A stretch of DNA of 47,681 nucleotides, taken from Clostridia bacterium (GTDB lineage: Bacteria > Bacillota > Clostridia > Oscillospirales > CAG-272). Position 1 is the first letter of the stretch. Every line of letters starts with the position of its first letter. The notes under the pieces were generated by a model, which was not told the origin of the DNA, made no database searches, and was given only the letters and a program-made list of their open reading frames with translations. The translations under genes and the position numbers were made by a program. Location of the stretch: assembly GCA_017453255.1 (NCBI GenBank), contig JAFTKN010000021.1, positions 1 to 47,681 of the forward strand, in the 5' to 3' direction. Shown here in pieces: positions 25,821 to 33,063 of the stretch.

Positions 25821-26746
25821 GTATTTTAGCTCCTAATTCAAAATGGTATTTTACAATACCTAAATCAATTTTGTGACAAGGTCCAAAAAACGACTTGAAG
25901 GTTACCTTTCCATCCTTTAGGGTGATTAGAAATTTTTGCTGATTGATAGCCGTTGGCGCTCTCATTGCAAAGTCCATTCCGTTTTTAAACCATTTAGCCT
26001 TACGGAAATCAAACCCATTTGTCTCGGAACGATAAATTCCGTGAGCCTTTATCCGACCTTTGATTTGAAAGTTTTTTAACTGTCTGCACCAAAGCTCGAA
26101 AAAATCCCCTACGGATTTATTCGTTCGGAGATGCATGCAGTTTCAAATAAGAAAATAAGTTGGATTACAAGGCAAAAAAGTGCAGGCGATTAAGAAATCG
26201 GCAAGCTTTTTTAACACAGAAAGGCAAGCTATTTTCTATTTCAAACCAAACGGGTTCGATTTCCGTAAGGCTAAGCATTTCACAGTCCACCTTGCATAGC
26301 TTCTCCATCGGCTTTGTTTTTCTCGGCAAGCCTCTGTTTCTTCCATATCCGACAGATATTAAGAGATAAAACTTTTCACCCTTTTCAAGCTCTAAATGAA
26401 GCTTAAGCTTCTTTTTAGAATAGGTTAAGGCAACCCAACAGGTGTTAAGTCCGATTTGCTGTGCGTAAATTACTATTTTTTCTCCAAAATAGCCTACGTC
26501 TATTTCTCTACCCTTTGCACCCTTGATTATTATATAATTTGAACAATTTTCAAATTTTCCATAATGAGCAAGTGGCCCTGTAAATGCAGTTGGCTCATTT
26601 GTAACAAGCTCAAACTTCAGTCCACTCTCCTCGTTTATTTGTGAAATGAACTCATTTAGCTGATTAACAAGCTCATTTTCAATGGGCTTATCTAAATATC
26701 TGCGAACAGAATGACGCTTGATAACTGCTTGATTGATATCTAACAT
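25810..26746 (-). pseudogene. Nitroreductase-family gene split by a small mobile element
   Basis: The 5' part (26746 down to 26272) begins MLDINQAVIKRHSVRRYLDK and contains IYAQQIGLNTCWVALTY, typical of FMN-dependent nitroreductases. The 3' part (25994 down to 25810) continues with KWFKNGMDFAMRAPTAINQQ and ends LGIVKYHFELGA. Between them sits a 275-bp element with TA on both sides. Taking out the element and one TA joins the halves in frame as ...EMLKWFKNGM..., with 475 + 185 = 660 bases, giving an intact 219-residue enzyme. With the element in place, the upper half reads through about 30 foreign residues to a stop and the lower half has no SD. The start overlaps the pnuC stop (TAATG), so the gene was translationally coupled to pnuC. 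Confidence 0.9.
25997..26271 (-). mobile_element. Small TA-flanked element (MITE-like), copy inside the nitroreductase gene
   Basis: It is bounded by TA at 25995 and 26272. Its ends are a 24-bp inverted repeat starting GCCTTACGGAAATC. The core, read on the minus strand, matches the copy at 39846-40123 over its whole length, with an identical block of about 50 bases near one end (26045-26095). It has no transposase. TA duplication suggests mobilisation by an IS630/mariner-type transposase (inference). The end repeats differ in sequence from the other copy yet pair within each copy. Confidence 0.88.
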
Positions 26747-27444
26747 TATCTTCTCCTTTGGATTTTTTCTATTCTTCTCCAATTTATAAATCCATAGATG
26801 TCATTAACCAAAAACATTAAAAAGCATATAATCATTGGTACATATGCTTTATTTTGCTGTGATGCAAGTATCCATAAAAATATTAAAACCATATCATTTG
26901 CACTATATGCAAGAGCATAAAATGGGCTACGCAAAAATGTCAAATAAACTGCTACAAAGCTTGTGAATACTGAAATTGTGCTAATGATAAGGTTTGGCGT
27001 ATCAAGCTTTTTTAATATGAAATAAAAGCCTATTGTTACACCAACTGATATTATTACCATAATTACAAGCTGTTTTATTGTTACTCTGCTAACGGCTACA
27101 CTCTTAGTCTTTTTGTGTGGATGTCTTATCCACGAAATAATAGCAAGTATCGCCATTGGTGCAGTCATACCGAGGTATGTTATCATCTCGCCATAATAAT
27201 TAAAAATAAAGGAAACTATTCCATAAAAAACTGCGAAGATTACTGTTAAAATCTGTCCTAAAACGTGTCCCTTTGAAACAAAAATCAAGGCTGTTACGCC
27301 GATTAGTGAGGCTACTAAGGTTAAATAGTCCCTTTCTGGCATTGCAAGAAACGAAATCGTTACAATCCCTAATGAAAAAAGCCAGAGCCCCCATTCAAAT
27401 GAATTTAATGTGCTTAATGGATTTTTGCTATGTTCTTTGCTCAT
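26746..27444 (-). CDS. pnuC: PnuC-family nicotinamide riboside/vitamin transporter
   Basis: The ATG at 27444 (MSKEHSKNPL, 232 residues) follows AAGGAAAG; the frame extends further without an SD. There are about 7 hydrophobic segments, with the PnuC hallmark near the C-terminus (AYSANDMVLIFLWILA, then FLVNDIYGFINWRRI). PnuC proteins are facilitators for nicotinamide riboside; relatives carry thiamine (PnuT) or riboflavin (RibM), and I cannot separate these by eye. A 100-base leader may be regulatory. The nitroreductase gene is coupled behind it, which would fit flavin- or nicotinamide-related metabolism. Confidence 0.88.
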   Translation of the reverse strand: MSKEHSKNPLSTLNSFEWGLWLFSLGIVTISFLAMPERDYLTLVASLIGVTALIFVSKGHVLGQILTVIFAVFYGIVSFIFNYYGEMITYLGMTAPMAILAIISWIRHPHKKTKSVAVSRVTIKQLVIMVIISVGVTIGFYFILKKLDTPNLIISTISVFTSFVAVYLTFLRSPFYALAYSANDMVLIFLWILASQQNKAYVPMIICFLMFLVNDIYGFINWRRIEKIQRRR

Positions 27445-27544
27445 TTGTCTTTCCTTTTTATCGTCATTTGTAAAACAAAAAGCACTCACACGCATCTTCT
27501 AAGACCTAACGACACGTACGAATGCTACCCGATGGCAGTTTTAC
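27445..27544 (-). other. pnuC 5' leader, possible riboswitch
   Basis: The leader runs about 100 bases from the predicted start of transcription to the ATG. It includes possible pairings such as GCATTC/GATGC. I cannot assign it to a known riboswitch class (NAD+-II, TPP and FMN signatures not recognised). Confidence 0.3.
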
Positions 27545-27550
27545 TATGAT

Positions 27551-27579
27551 ATTTTAGCACATAGAATATTATTTGTCAA
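27551..27579 (-). promoter_or_regulatory. Promoter of pnuC
   Basis: On the minus strand TTGACA, 17 bp, TAAAAT with TGC extension. It is divergent from the tRNA-Ser promoter 10 bp away. Confidence 0.85.
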
Positions 27580-27588
27580 TAAAAAGTA

Positions 27589-27617
27589 TTGAAAACCCCT
27601 ATTTTTTGTGATATACT
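27589..27617 (+). promoter_or_regulatory. Promoter of tRNA-Ser
   Basis: TTGAAA, 17 bp, TATACT with TGA extension; the tRNA begins 18 bases downstream of the -10. Confidence 0.85.
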
Positions 27618-27635
27618 AATTAAACACTTCAATAC

Positions 27636-27726
27636 GCAGAATTACTCAAGTGGTTGAAGAGGCGTGACTCGAAATCTCGTAGGGCGTGAAAGCGTCGCCT
27701 GGGTTCAAATCCCAGATTCTGCGCCA
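27636..27726 (+). tRNA. tRNA-Ser (CGA)
   Basis: A 91-base tRNA with encoded CCA and acceptor stem GCAGAAT/ATTCTGC. The anticodon loop CTCGAAA gives CGA. The long variable arm (GGGCGTGAAAGCGTC) is typical of tRNA-Ser, and the T arm is GGGTTCAAATCCC. The anticodon stem has one T-T mismatch. Confidence 0.95.
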
Positions 27727-27731
27727 TAACT

Positions 27732-27758
27732 AAAAAACAGGGTTTATCCCTGTTTTTT
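27732..27758 (+). terminator. tRNA-Ser terminator
   Basis: The stem AAAAAACAGGG / CCCTGTTTTTT has a 5-base loop and starts 5 bases after the CCA. Confidence 0.92.
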
Positions 27759-27917
27759 AGTTATCGTATATTTTCTGTGTTTGAACTCAGCTTTGTGGCT
27801 TTGCCACAAATTGGGTGCACAAACGAGCGTTAAGGCATGAAAAGCTTGTTTTTCTAAGCCGAGCGAAGTTCTTTTTCGCAAGAAAAAGCCTCCCAGATTC
27901 TGCGCCAGAACTAAAAA
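27759..27917 (+). repeat. Gene-free stretch ending in a second copy of the tRNA-Ser 3' end
   Basis: Bases 27892-27917 repeat 27711-27736 (last 16 tRNA bases through CCA, then AACTAAAAA with one change before it). The stretch between holds the hairpins TTTGTGGC/GCCACAAA (27792-27810) and CTTTTTC-GCAA-GAAAAAG, but no supported gene. It could be a tandem-duplication scar or an att-type remnant. Confidence 0.75.
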
Positions 27918-27945
27918 CCTCAGTTGAGCTTGAACTGAGGTTTTT
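27913..27945. terminator. Terminator behind the PhoU-like gene
   Basis: The stem AAAAACCTCAGTT / AACTGAGGTTTTT has a 7-base loop and tails suitable for both strands. It lies just past the stop of the minus-strand gene. Confidence 0.88.
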
Positions 27946-27953
27946 ATTATCTA

Positions 27954-28574
27954 TTATGTGTTCTTCATTATTACAGATCCTACACATTCGCTGGCGTGCT
28001 CACAAGCATCTGCACAGGATTCAAGAATTTCGTAAATTTTTCTCCAGGAAACTGTAAGAAGTACGTCATTGGAATTCTTTGTAATGTCACGCATTGAGGA
28101 TAGATAAAGCTTATCGCACTCCTCCTCAACATCGTTAAGCTCAACAATAAGAGAATGAATTTTCTTAGATTTTTTAAAGTTTTCAAATTCCTTCATAATT
28201 TCGCATAGAATTGTGCAGGATTTTACTATGTTCTTTGCAAATGTAATAGCAGGCTTATCAATAGTCTTTATATCGTAAATATAGAACTTTTGAAGAATTT
28301 CTTCGATTATATCAATTACGTCATCAAGATTATGGCTTAGCATATCTAAGTCTTCTCTGTCAACAGGAGTTACAAAGGCTTTAGCCAAGGCATCGTTCAT
28401 TTCGTGCTTCTTCTTGTCTGCGTTATGCTCAAATATATGCATTTCTGTAAGCATAACTGCGATTTTATCTGCATCATAATTTTCTAAGCACTCAACAAGA
28501 TAATTTGCAGCCTTTTTTGCAATCTCAGTGCTTTCTATAAAGTTTTGAAAATAAAATTTATCACTTTTAGCCAT
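27954..28574 (-). CDS. PhoU-like DUF47 protein, phosphate transporter accessory
   Basis: A 206-residue all-helical protein starting AKSDKFYFQNFIESTEIAKKA, matching DUF47/YkaA, the usual partner of Pit transporters. The segment DMLSHNLDDVIDIIEE and a C-terminal LESCADACEHASECV are typical, with acidic residues that may bind metal as in PhoU. It lies 22 bases after the Pit gene in the same direction and probably controls it. AAAGGAAC lies 12 bases before the ATG. Confidence 0.9.
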   Translation of the reverse strand: MAKSDKFYFQNFIESTEIAKKAANYLVECLENYDADKIAVMLTEMHIFEHNADKKKHEMNDALAKAFVTPVDREDLDMLSHNLDDVIDIIEEILQKFYIYDIKTIDKPAITFAKNIVKSCTILCEIMKEFENFKKSKKIHSLIVELNDVEEECDKLYLSSMRDITKNSNDVLLTVSWRKIYEILESCADACEHASECVGSVIMKNT

Positions 28575-28596
28575 TTTAATAAGTTCCTTTCATTTG

Positions 28597-29646
28597 TTAG
28601 AATATAAACAAGAATAGTTTTGTTACGATAAATGCAAGAAGTCCACAGCCAGGGAATGTAAGAATCCACGTCATTACCATTTCCTTTACTACACCAAAGT
28701 TGATTGCTGATATCCTCTTAACAGCTCCGACACCCATAATTGAAGTGGTTTTTACGTGTGTTGTAGAAACAGGAAGACCAAATACAGAGCAGAAAACTAA
28801 TGATGTAGCCGACGCAATATCTGCTGAGAAGCCCTGATATTTTTCAAGCTTAACCATATCCATACCAACAGACTTGATAATCTTTTTACCGCCTATTGCA
28901 GTACCTGCCGCCATAACAAGTGAGCAAACAACCATAAGCCAAATCGGAATCGCAAAGTTGGATGAGCTTACCTCTGTACCATTTAATGTAAATACGCAAA
29001 GAAGGATAATACCCATAAACTTCTGGCCGTCCTGTGCACCATGCATGAATGCCATCGATGCAGCACCTGCAATTTGCGCACCCTTAAAGAATGGCTCAGT
29101 CTTAGGTCTATTCATATTAAAGCAAATTCTAGTAACAAGCTTACCGATTAACCAAGCAAAGCCGAAGCCCAAAACAACAGAAATAACTATTCCGTAAACT
29201 ACCTTAAGCCATTGACTCCACACAATTGCATCGAAGCCACTTAGCGCCATAGCACCACCTGTAAGACCTGCAATTAATGCATGGCTCTCACTTGTTGGAA
29301 TACCGAACACCCACGCAAGAGTTGCCCAAATAACGATTGCAAGCATTGCTGCACATAAAACAACTATAATTGTTTTTGCCTCGGCATCACCAAAATTAAC
29401 CATACTTGTGATTGTTACAGCAACCTGATTGTTGATAAGCGTCATTACAAAAACGCCAAGAAAATTAAATACAGCTGCCATAAGTATTGCCGCTCTGGCT
29501 GACATACATCGTGTAACAACGCAGGTGGCTATTGCATTTGGTGCGTCAGTCCAACCATTAACTAATATAACACCCAGTGTCAATACTACTGCAATAAACA
29601 ATAGGGGGTTCGATGTCATCTGACCCCAAAATACTCCAAATTCCAT
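28597..29646 (-). CDS. pit: PiT-family inorganic phosphate transporter
   Basis: A 349-residue membrane protein with about ten hydrophobic segments. The PiT signature is present twice: GWTDAPNAIATCVVTR near residue 31 and MAFMHGAQDGQKFMGI near 203. FGIPTSESHALIAGLTGG and FGLPVSTTHVKTTSIMG are the two halves of the inverted-repeat fold. It imports phosphate or metal-phosphate with H+ or Na+. It is the first gene of a two-gene operon with the DUF47 gene. The upstream region has PhoP-box-like repeats. Confidence 0.95.
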   Translation of the reverse strand: MEFGVFWGQMTSNPLLFIAVVLTLGVILVNGWTDAPNAIATCVVTRCMSARAAILMAAVFNFLGVFVMTLINNQVAVTITSMVNFGDAEAKTIIVVLCAAMLAIVIWATLAWVFGIPTSESHALIAGLTGGAMALSGFDAIVWSQWLKVVYGIVISVVLGFGFAWLIGKLVTRICFNMNRPKTEPFFKGAQIAGAASMAFMHGAQDGQKFMGIILLCVFTLNGTEVSSSNFAIPIWLMVVCSLVMAAGTAIGGKKIIKSVGMDMVKLEKYQGFSADIASATSLVFCSVFGLPVSTTHVKTTSIMGVGAVKRISAINFGVVKEMVMTWILTFPGCGLLAFIVTKLFLFIF

Positions 29647-29715
29647 AATTCACCTTTCATTTCGTATTGTATAACAAGCATTAAAAGGTATGTAACGCCT
29701 CGCTAATACAGCTTT

Positions 29716-29779
29716 ATTATATCATACTATTAAGGATATTTCATCTAAAATTTGAAAATTAATGTAAAAATTGTGTCAA
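29716..29779 (-). promoter_or_regulatory. pit promoter with PhoP-box-like direct repeats
   Basis: On the minus strand TTGACA, TTTACA and TTTCAA recur at an exact 11-bp period (29774-29779, 29763-29768, 29752-29757). They lie upstream of a weak -35 (ATGAAA) and a consensus -10 TATAAT (29716-29721). Bacillus PhoP binds TTnACA repeats with 11-bp spacing, so phosphate control is a reasonable inference. Confidence 0.55.
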
Positions 29780-29787
29780 CAAATTAA

Positions 29788-29816
29788 AAAAAGCAGAACC
29801 TATCGTTCTGCTTTTT
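29788..29816 (-). terminator. Terminator of the pyridoxal kinase gene
   Basis: The stem AAGCAGAAC / GTTCTGCTT with a 5-base loop is flanked by A and T runs. Confidence 0.9.
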
Positions 29817-29819
29817 ATT

Positions 29820-30650
29820 TTATTTTATCATATTTATCAAGTCTGAAAGCGCAGTTTCAAACTTCACGCCGTACCAATGGCTTGGGTCGGTTTGAGTGTT
29901 TTCAATACACTTAACTGTGTAATCGGCTGCGATTTTAGCTGAGGTTAGCATATCCTTTCCACCCATATACGTGCCTGTAAAGGCAGAGGCGTATACGTCA
30001 CCTGTACCATGACAGCCCTTAGCGATTTTTTTATGCTCGTAGTATTTATATTCACTATTTTCGTAAACTACAACGCCTGTTTTGTCCTTGTTATAGCTTA
30101 CACCTGTTAAAACTACACTTTTTGCACCCATTTCAATAAGCTTTTCAAGCAAGGTCATTATGTATGCCTCATCGTAGCTTTCCTTATATTCACAGTCGGC
30201 TAAAAAGCAAGCTTCTGTTATGTTAGGTAATAAAATATCAGCACATCTGCAAAGCTTTTTCATAGCCTGAACATAATCCATATCAAAAAGACCATATAGC
30301 TTACCATTATCTGCCATAGCAGGGTCAACTATCTTAACACAGCCCTCATTACCCATAGTATCCATAATCTCTTTAACATAATCTATTTGCTTTATGCTAC
30401 CTAAGTAGCCTGTATATATAGCATCAAATTTAATATTCTCTTTTTCCCAATGCTCTCTAATTTTGGGCATATCGTCAGTCAAATCTCTAAAGGTAAAGCC
30501 ACTAAATCCTGCTGTGTGTGTGGATAAAATAGCTGATGGTAAAATACAGGTTTCCATATTGCACGCGGACAAAATTGGAAGTGCTACTGTTAAGGAGCAT
30601 TGTCCTACGCAGGATATATCCTGTATTGTTAAAATTTTCTTATATTCCAT
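29820..30650 (-). CDS. Pyridoxal/pyridoxamine kinase
   Basis: A 276-residue ribokinase-fold enzyme that phosphorylates B6 vitamers to make PLP. It begins KILTIQDISCVGQCSLTVAL and has LLPNITEACFLAD and the anion-hole/catalytic motif GCHGTGDVYASAF (catalytic Asp). The overall sequence matches PdxY/PdxK-type kinases of Clostridia, rather than the ThiD-like kinase. Own promoter and terminator. The mntP gene lies upstream in the same direction. Confidence 0.92.
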   Translation of the reverse strand: MEYKKILTIQDISCVGQCSLTVALPILSACNMETCILPSAILSTHTAGFSGFTFRDLTDDMPKIREHWEKENIKFDAIYTGYLGSIKQIDYVKEIMDTMGNEGCVKIVDPAMADNGKLYGLFDMDYVQAMKKLCRCADILLPNITEACFLADCEYKESYDEAYIMTLLEKLIEMGAKSVVLTGVSYNKDKTGVVVYENSEYKYYEHKKIAKGCHGTGDVYASAFTGTYMGGKDMLTSAKIAADYTVKCIENTQTDPSHWYGVKFETALSDLINMIK

Positions 30651-30683
30651 ACATTTTCTCCTTTAAAAAAAATTTATGAAATC

Positions 30684-30712
30684 ATTATACTACTTGACAA
30701 AATAAAATTCAA
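30684..30712 (-). promoter_or_regulatory. Promoter of the pyridoxal kinase gene
   Basis: On the minus strand TTGAAT, 17 bp, TATAAT; it lies in the 70-bp gap after mntP. Confidence 0.75.
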
Positions 30713-30720
30713 TAGTTTTT

Positions 30721-31314
30721 TTAGAAAATTCCACCATTTTCTATAAGCCCCTTTACGAATATTTCAATTCCTATAGCTATTAAGATGATTCCACCTAAAA
30801 TTGATGCCTTATTTGAAAGGGCTGTGCCGAATTTTTTACCTATGATAATTCCTGTAAGGCAAATAATAAAGGTGATTATTCCGATTATTAAAACAGAAAT
30901 AAGTGCCTCCCAAAACTGATATTTTGCAATATCAAAGCCAACAGAAAGAGCATCAATAGAGGTTGCAACGCCTTGAACTAACAGGGCTAAAACACCGATT
31001 TTGATCTCTCCCTCTTCCTCTTTGCTTCTGATACCCTCAATAAGCATTTTAGTTCCAATAAATAATAAAAGTATGAGCGCAATCCAAGGAATAGCTTTTT
31101 TAAAGCCTTGAAAACATTCTAAAATTGTATGAACGCATATCCAGCCAATCATCGGCATTACTGTCTGAAATAGTGCAAAGGTAAGAGCTATTAATGTTTC
31201 TTTTCTCTTTTTCATTTTTGGCTCATGCAAGCCATTTGCCATAGAAACAGAAAATGCATCCATAGCCAAGCTAACACCAAAAAGTATGCTATTTAAAATT
31301 AGCCAAATGTCCAT
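30721..31314 (-). CDS. mntP: Manganese efflux pump MntP
   Basis: A 197-residue, six-helix membrane protein of the DUF204/MntP family. The paired motifs SLAMDAFSVSMANG (helix 1) and VATSIDALSVGFDI (helix 4) carry the conserved aspartates that coordinate Mn. It exports excess manganese. AAAGGAG precedes the ATG. The 120-bp upstream gap is too short for a yybP-ykoY riboswitch and I see none; a weak -10 (TAAAAT after GTGC) is present. Confidence 0.93.
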   Translation of the reverse strand: MDIWLILNSILFGVSLAMDAFSVSMANGLHEPKMKKRKETLIALTFALFQTVMPMIGWICVHTILECFQGFKKAIPWIALILLLFIGTKMLIEGIRSKEEEGEIKIGVLALLVQGVATSIDALSVGFDIAKYQFWEALISVLIIGIITFIICLTGIIIGKKFGTALSNKASILGGIILIAIGIEIFVKGLIENGGIF

Positions 31315-31378
31315 TTTGTTCTCCTTTATACTTTTTCGTATATTTTAGCACAACTTAAGGCAAAATAATAGTATTTTA

Positions 31379-31407
31379 TTGATTTTTTATTATAAATGTG
31401 ATAAAAT
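31379..31407 (+). promoter_or_regulatory. Promoter of the DMT transporter gene
   Basis: TTGATT, 17 bp, TAAAAT with TGA extension. The ATG lies 31 bases downstream. Confidence 0.75.
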
Positions 31408-31437
31408 CACTTTGTTCATAACAAGAGGGGAATAGAT

Positions 31438-32364
31438 ATGAAGAAAAAGAAGCTTTTAGGTGTAACTCTTTTATTAATAGCAGCTCTTGTTTGGGGTATT
31501 GCATTCGTTGCACAAAGTGCAGGAATGGAAAAAATCACGCCCTTTGTTTTTAGTGCTGTTAGAATGATTTTAGGTGGTATTTCTCTTTTACCTGTAATTA
31601 TATCCTTGGATCTTTTTAAATATAAGCATTATAATAAAGACGAGAAAGTAACATATAAAAGAAAAACAAAAAACTCATTAATTTATGGTGCAATATTAGG
31701 AGTGGTTTTTTGTATTGCTTGTAATTTACAGCAATTTGCTTTGGTTTATTCCGAGCCAGGCAAGGTTGCCTTTATAACTGCTATTTATATGCTTTTTGTT
31801 CCAATTATATGTCTATTTTTAAGAAAAAAGGTTCCTGTTTTAACTTGGATTTGTATCGGCTTAGGAATAATAGGTCTTTTCTTACTTTGCATTGATATAA
31901 ACAACCTTGGTGGCATAAATAAGGGTGATGCTTTAGCCTTATGCTGTGCCTTTTTCTATGGTATTCATATAGTTTTAGTTGAGAGGTTTTCGGAAAACAC
32001 TGACGGAATTAAGCTATCCTGTATGCAGTTTTTTGTGGGTGGATTGATTACAGTTGCGCCTGCACTAATATTTGAGCAATTTATATGGGAAAATATTCTT
32101 TTGGCTATTGGTCCTGTGCTATATGCAGGCTTTTGTAGCTGTGGTATTGCCTATACCTTCCAAATTTTAGGACAGAAATATATAGAATCCAGCTTTGCTA
32201 CGCTTATTATGTCAATGGAATCTGTTTTTGCAGTTTTAGCATCGGCTATAATTTTAGGCTCCACACTTTCATTTCAAGAGGCTATTGGATGTGTTATTAT
32301 GTTTATAGCAATTATAATTCCACAAATATTTGAAATTTATAAAAACCAAAAAGCTAAGAGGTAA
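31438..32364 (+). CDS. EamA/DMT-superfamily transporter
   Basis: A 308-residue protein with about ten transmembrane helices in two EamA repeats. The first repeat starts LLGVTLLLIAALVWGIAFVA and includes SAVRMILGGISLLP. The second begins near KGDALALCCAFFYGIHIVLV and ends SMESVFAVLASAIILGSTLS, the classic EamA C-terminal pattern. Such proteins export metabolites or amino acids; the substrate is unknown. It lies 3 bases from the MBL hydrolase gene, so the two form an operon. Confidence 0.9.
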   Translation: MKKKKLLGVTLLLIAALVWGIAFVAQSAGMEKITPFVFSAVRMILGGISLLPVIISLDLFKYKHYNKDEKVTYKRKTKNSLIYGAILGVVFCIACNLQQFALVYSEPGKVAFITAIYMLFVPIICLFLRKKVPVLTWICIGLGIIGLFLLCIDINNLGGINKGDALALCCAFFYGIHIVLVERFSENTDGIKLSCMQFFVGGLITVAPALIFEQFIWENILLAIGPVLYAGFCSCGIAYTFQILGQKYIESSFATLIMSMESVFAVLASAIILGSTLSFQEAIGCVIMFIAIIIPQIFEIYKNQKAKR

Positions 32365-32367
32365 TTT

Positions 32368-33033
32368 ATGAAAATACTATTTTTAGGCACAGGCGCTGCT
32401 GACTTTCCGTCAGTAAAGTGCGAGGGCTTTAGACGTAATGCCTCAGCCTTAATTGACGATATTTTTTTAATTGACCCAGGTCCTTGGGTAATTGATGCAA
32501 TAGAGGAATATAAGGTTGACACAAGCAAAATAAAATACGTGCTTGTAACTCACTACCACAGCGACCATTTTAGCAAAAATACACTTGACTATCTAATTTC
32601 AAATGGTGCTAAATTACTTGAAATCGAGCAAGGCAAGGAAATAGAGCTTGACGGATATAAAATCAGTGCCTTGCGTGGAAACCACACTGTCCCTGTGTGT
32701 CACTACATTTTGGAAAAGGACGGAAAACGAATGTTTTACGGTCTTGACGGTGCTTGGCTACTTTATGAGGAAATTGACGCAATTTGGACACGTGGAGTGG
32801 ATTTAGCTGTTTTCGATGCAACTGTAGGTTTTGTTGATGGCGACTATAGAGTATTTGAGCACAATACTTTAAATATGGTGCTTGAAATGAAGAAAAGCAT
32901 AAATACAGCCATTAAAAAATATGTTATCAGCCATATGGCATATACCTTACATACCGAGCACAAGACGCTTGAAAATGAAATGAAAAAGCACGATATAACT
33001 ACTGCTTATGACGGACTTGTAATTGAGTTTTAA
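32368..33033 (+). CDS. MBL-fold metallohydrolase (PhnP/RNase Z-like)
   Basis: A 221-residue metallo-beta-lactamase-fold protein. It starts KILFLGTGAADFPSVKCEG, as in RNase Z and PhnP-like phosphodiesterases. The metal motif HxHxDH is THYHSDH (His62, His64, Asp66, His67), with further ligands in RGNHTV, VFDAT and SHMAYTLHTEH. The SRKN-type insertion of true RNase Z is not seen, so a PhnP-like cyclic phosphodiesterase or another small-molecule hydrolase is more likely. Confidence 0.88.
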   Translation: MKILFLGTGAADFPSVKCEGFRRNASALIDDIFLIDPGPWVIDAIEEYKVDTSKIKYVLVTHYHSDHFSKNTLDYLISNGAKLLEIEQGKEIELDGYKISALRGNHTVPVCHYILEKDGKRMFYGLDGAWLLYEEIDAIWTRGVDLAVFDATVGFVDGDYRVFEHNTLNMVLEMKKSINTAIKKYVISHMAYTLHTEHKTLENEMKKHDITTAYDGLVIEF

Positions 33034-33063
33034 AAAAACGGAGCAAAAATGCTCCGTTTTTTT
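33032..33063. terminator. Bidirectional terminator
   Basis: The stem AAAAAAACGGAGC / GCTCCGTTTTTTT has a 6-base loop. It overlaps the stop regions of both convergent genes. Confidence 0.92.

Noticed and set aside
25826..26136. Separate 108-residue gene downstream of the nitroreductase
   Set aside because: Its first ~45 residues are translated mobile element; the rest is the C-terminal end of the interrupted nitroreductase.
27787..28057. Frames over the tRNA-Ser downstream repeat
   Set aside because: They cover the duplicated tRNA end, hairpins and a terminator on either strand; no SD and no recognisable domain.
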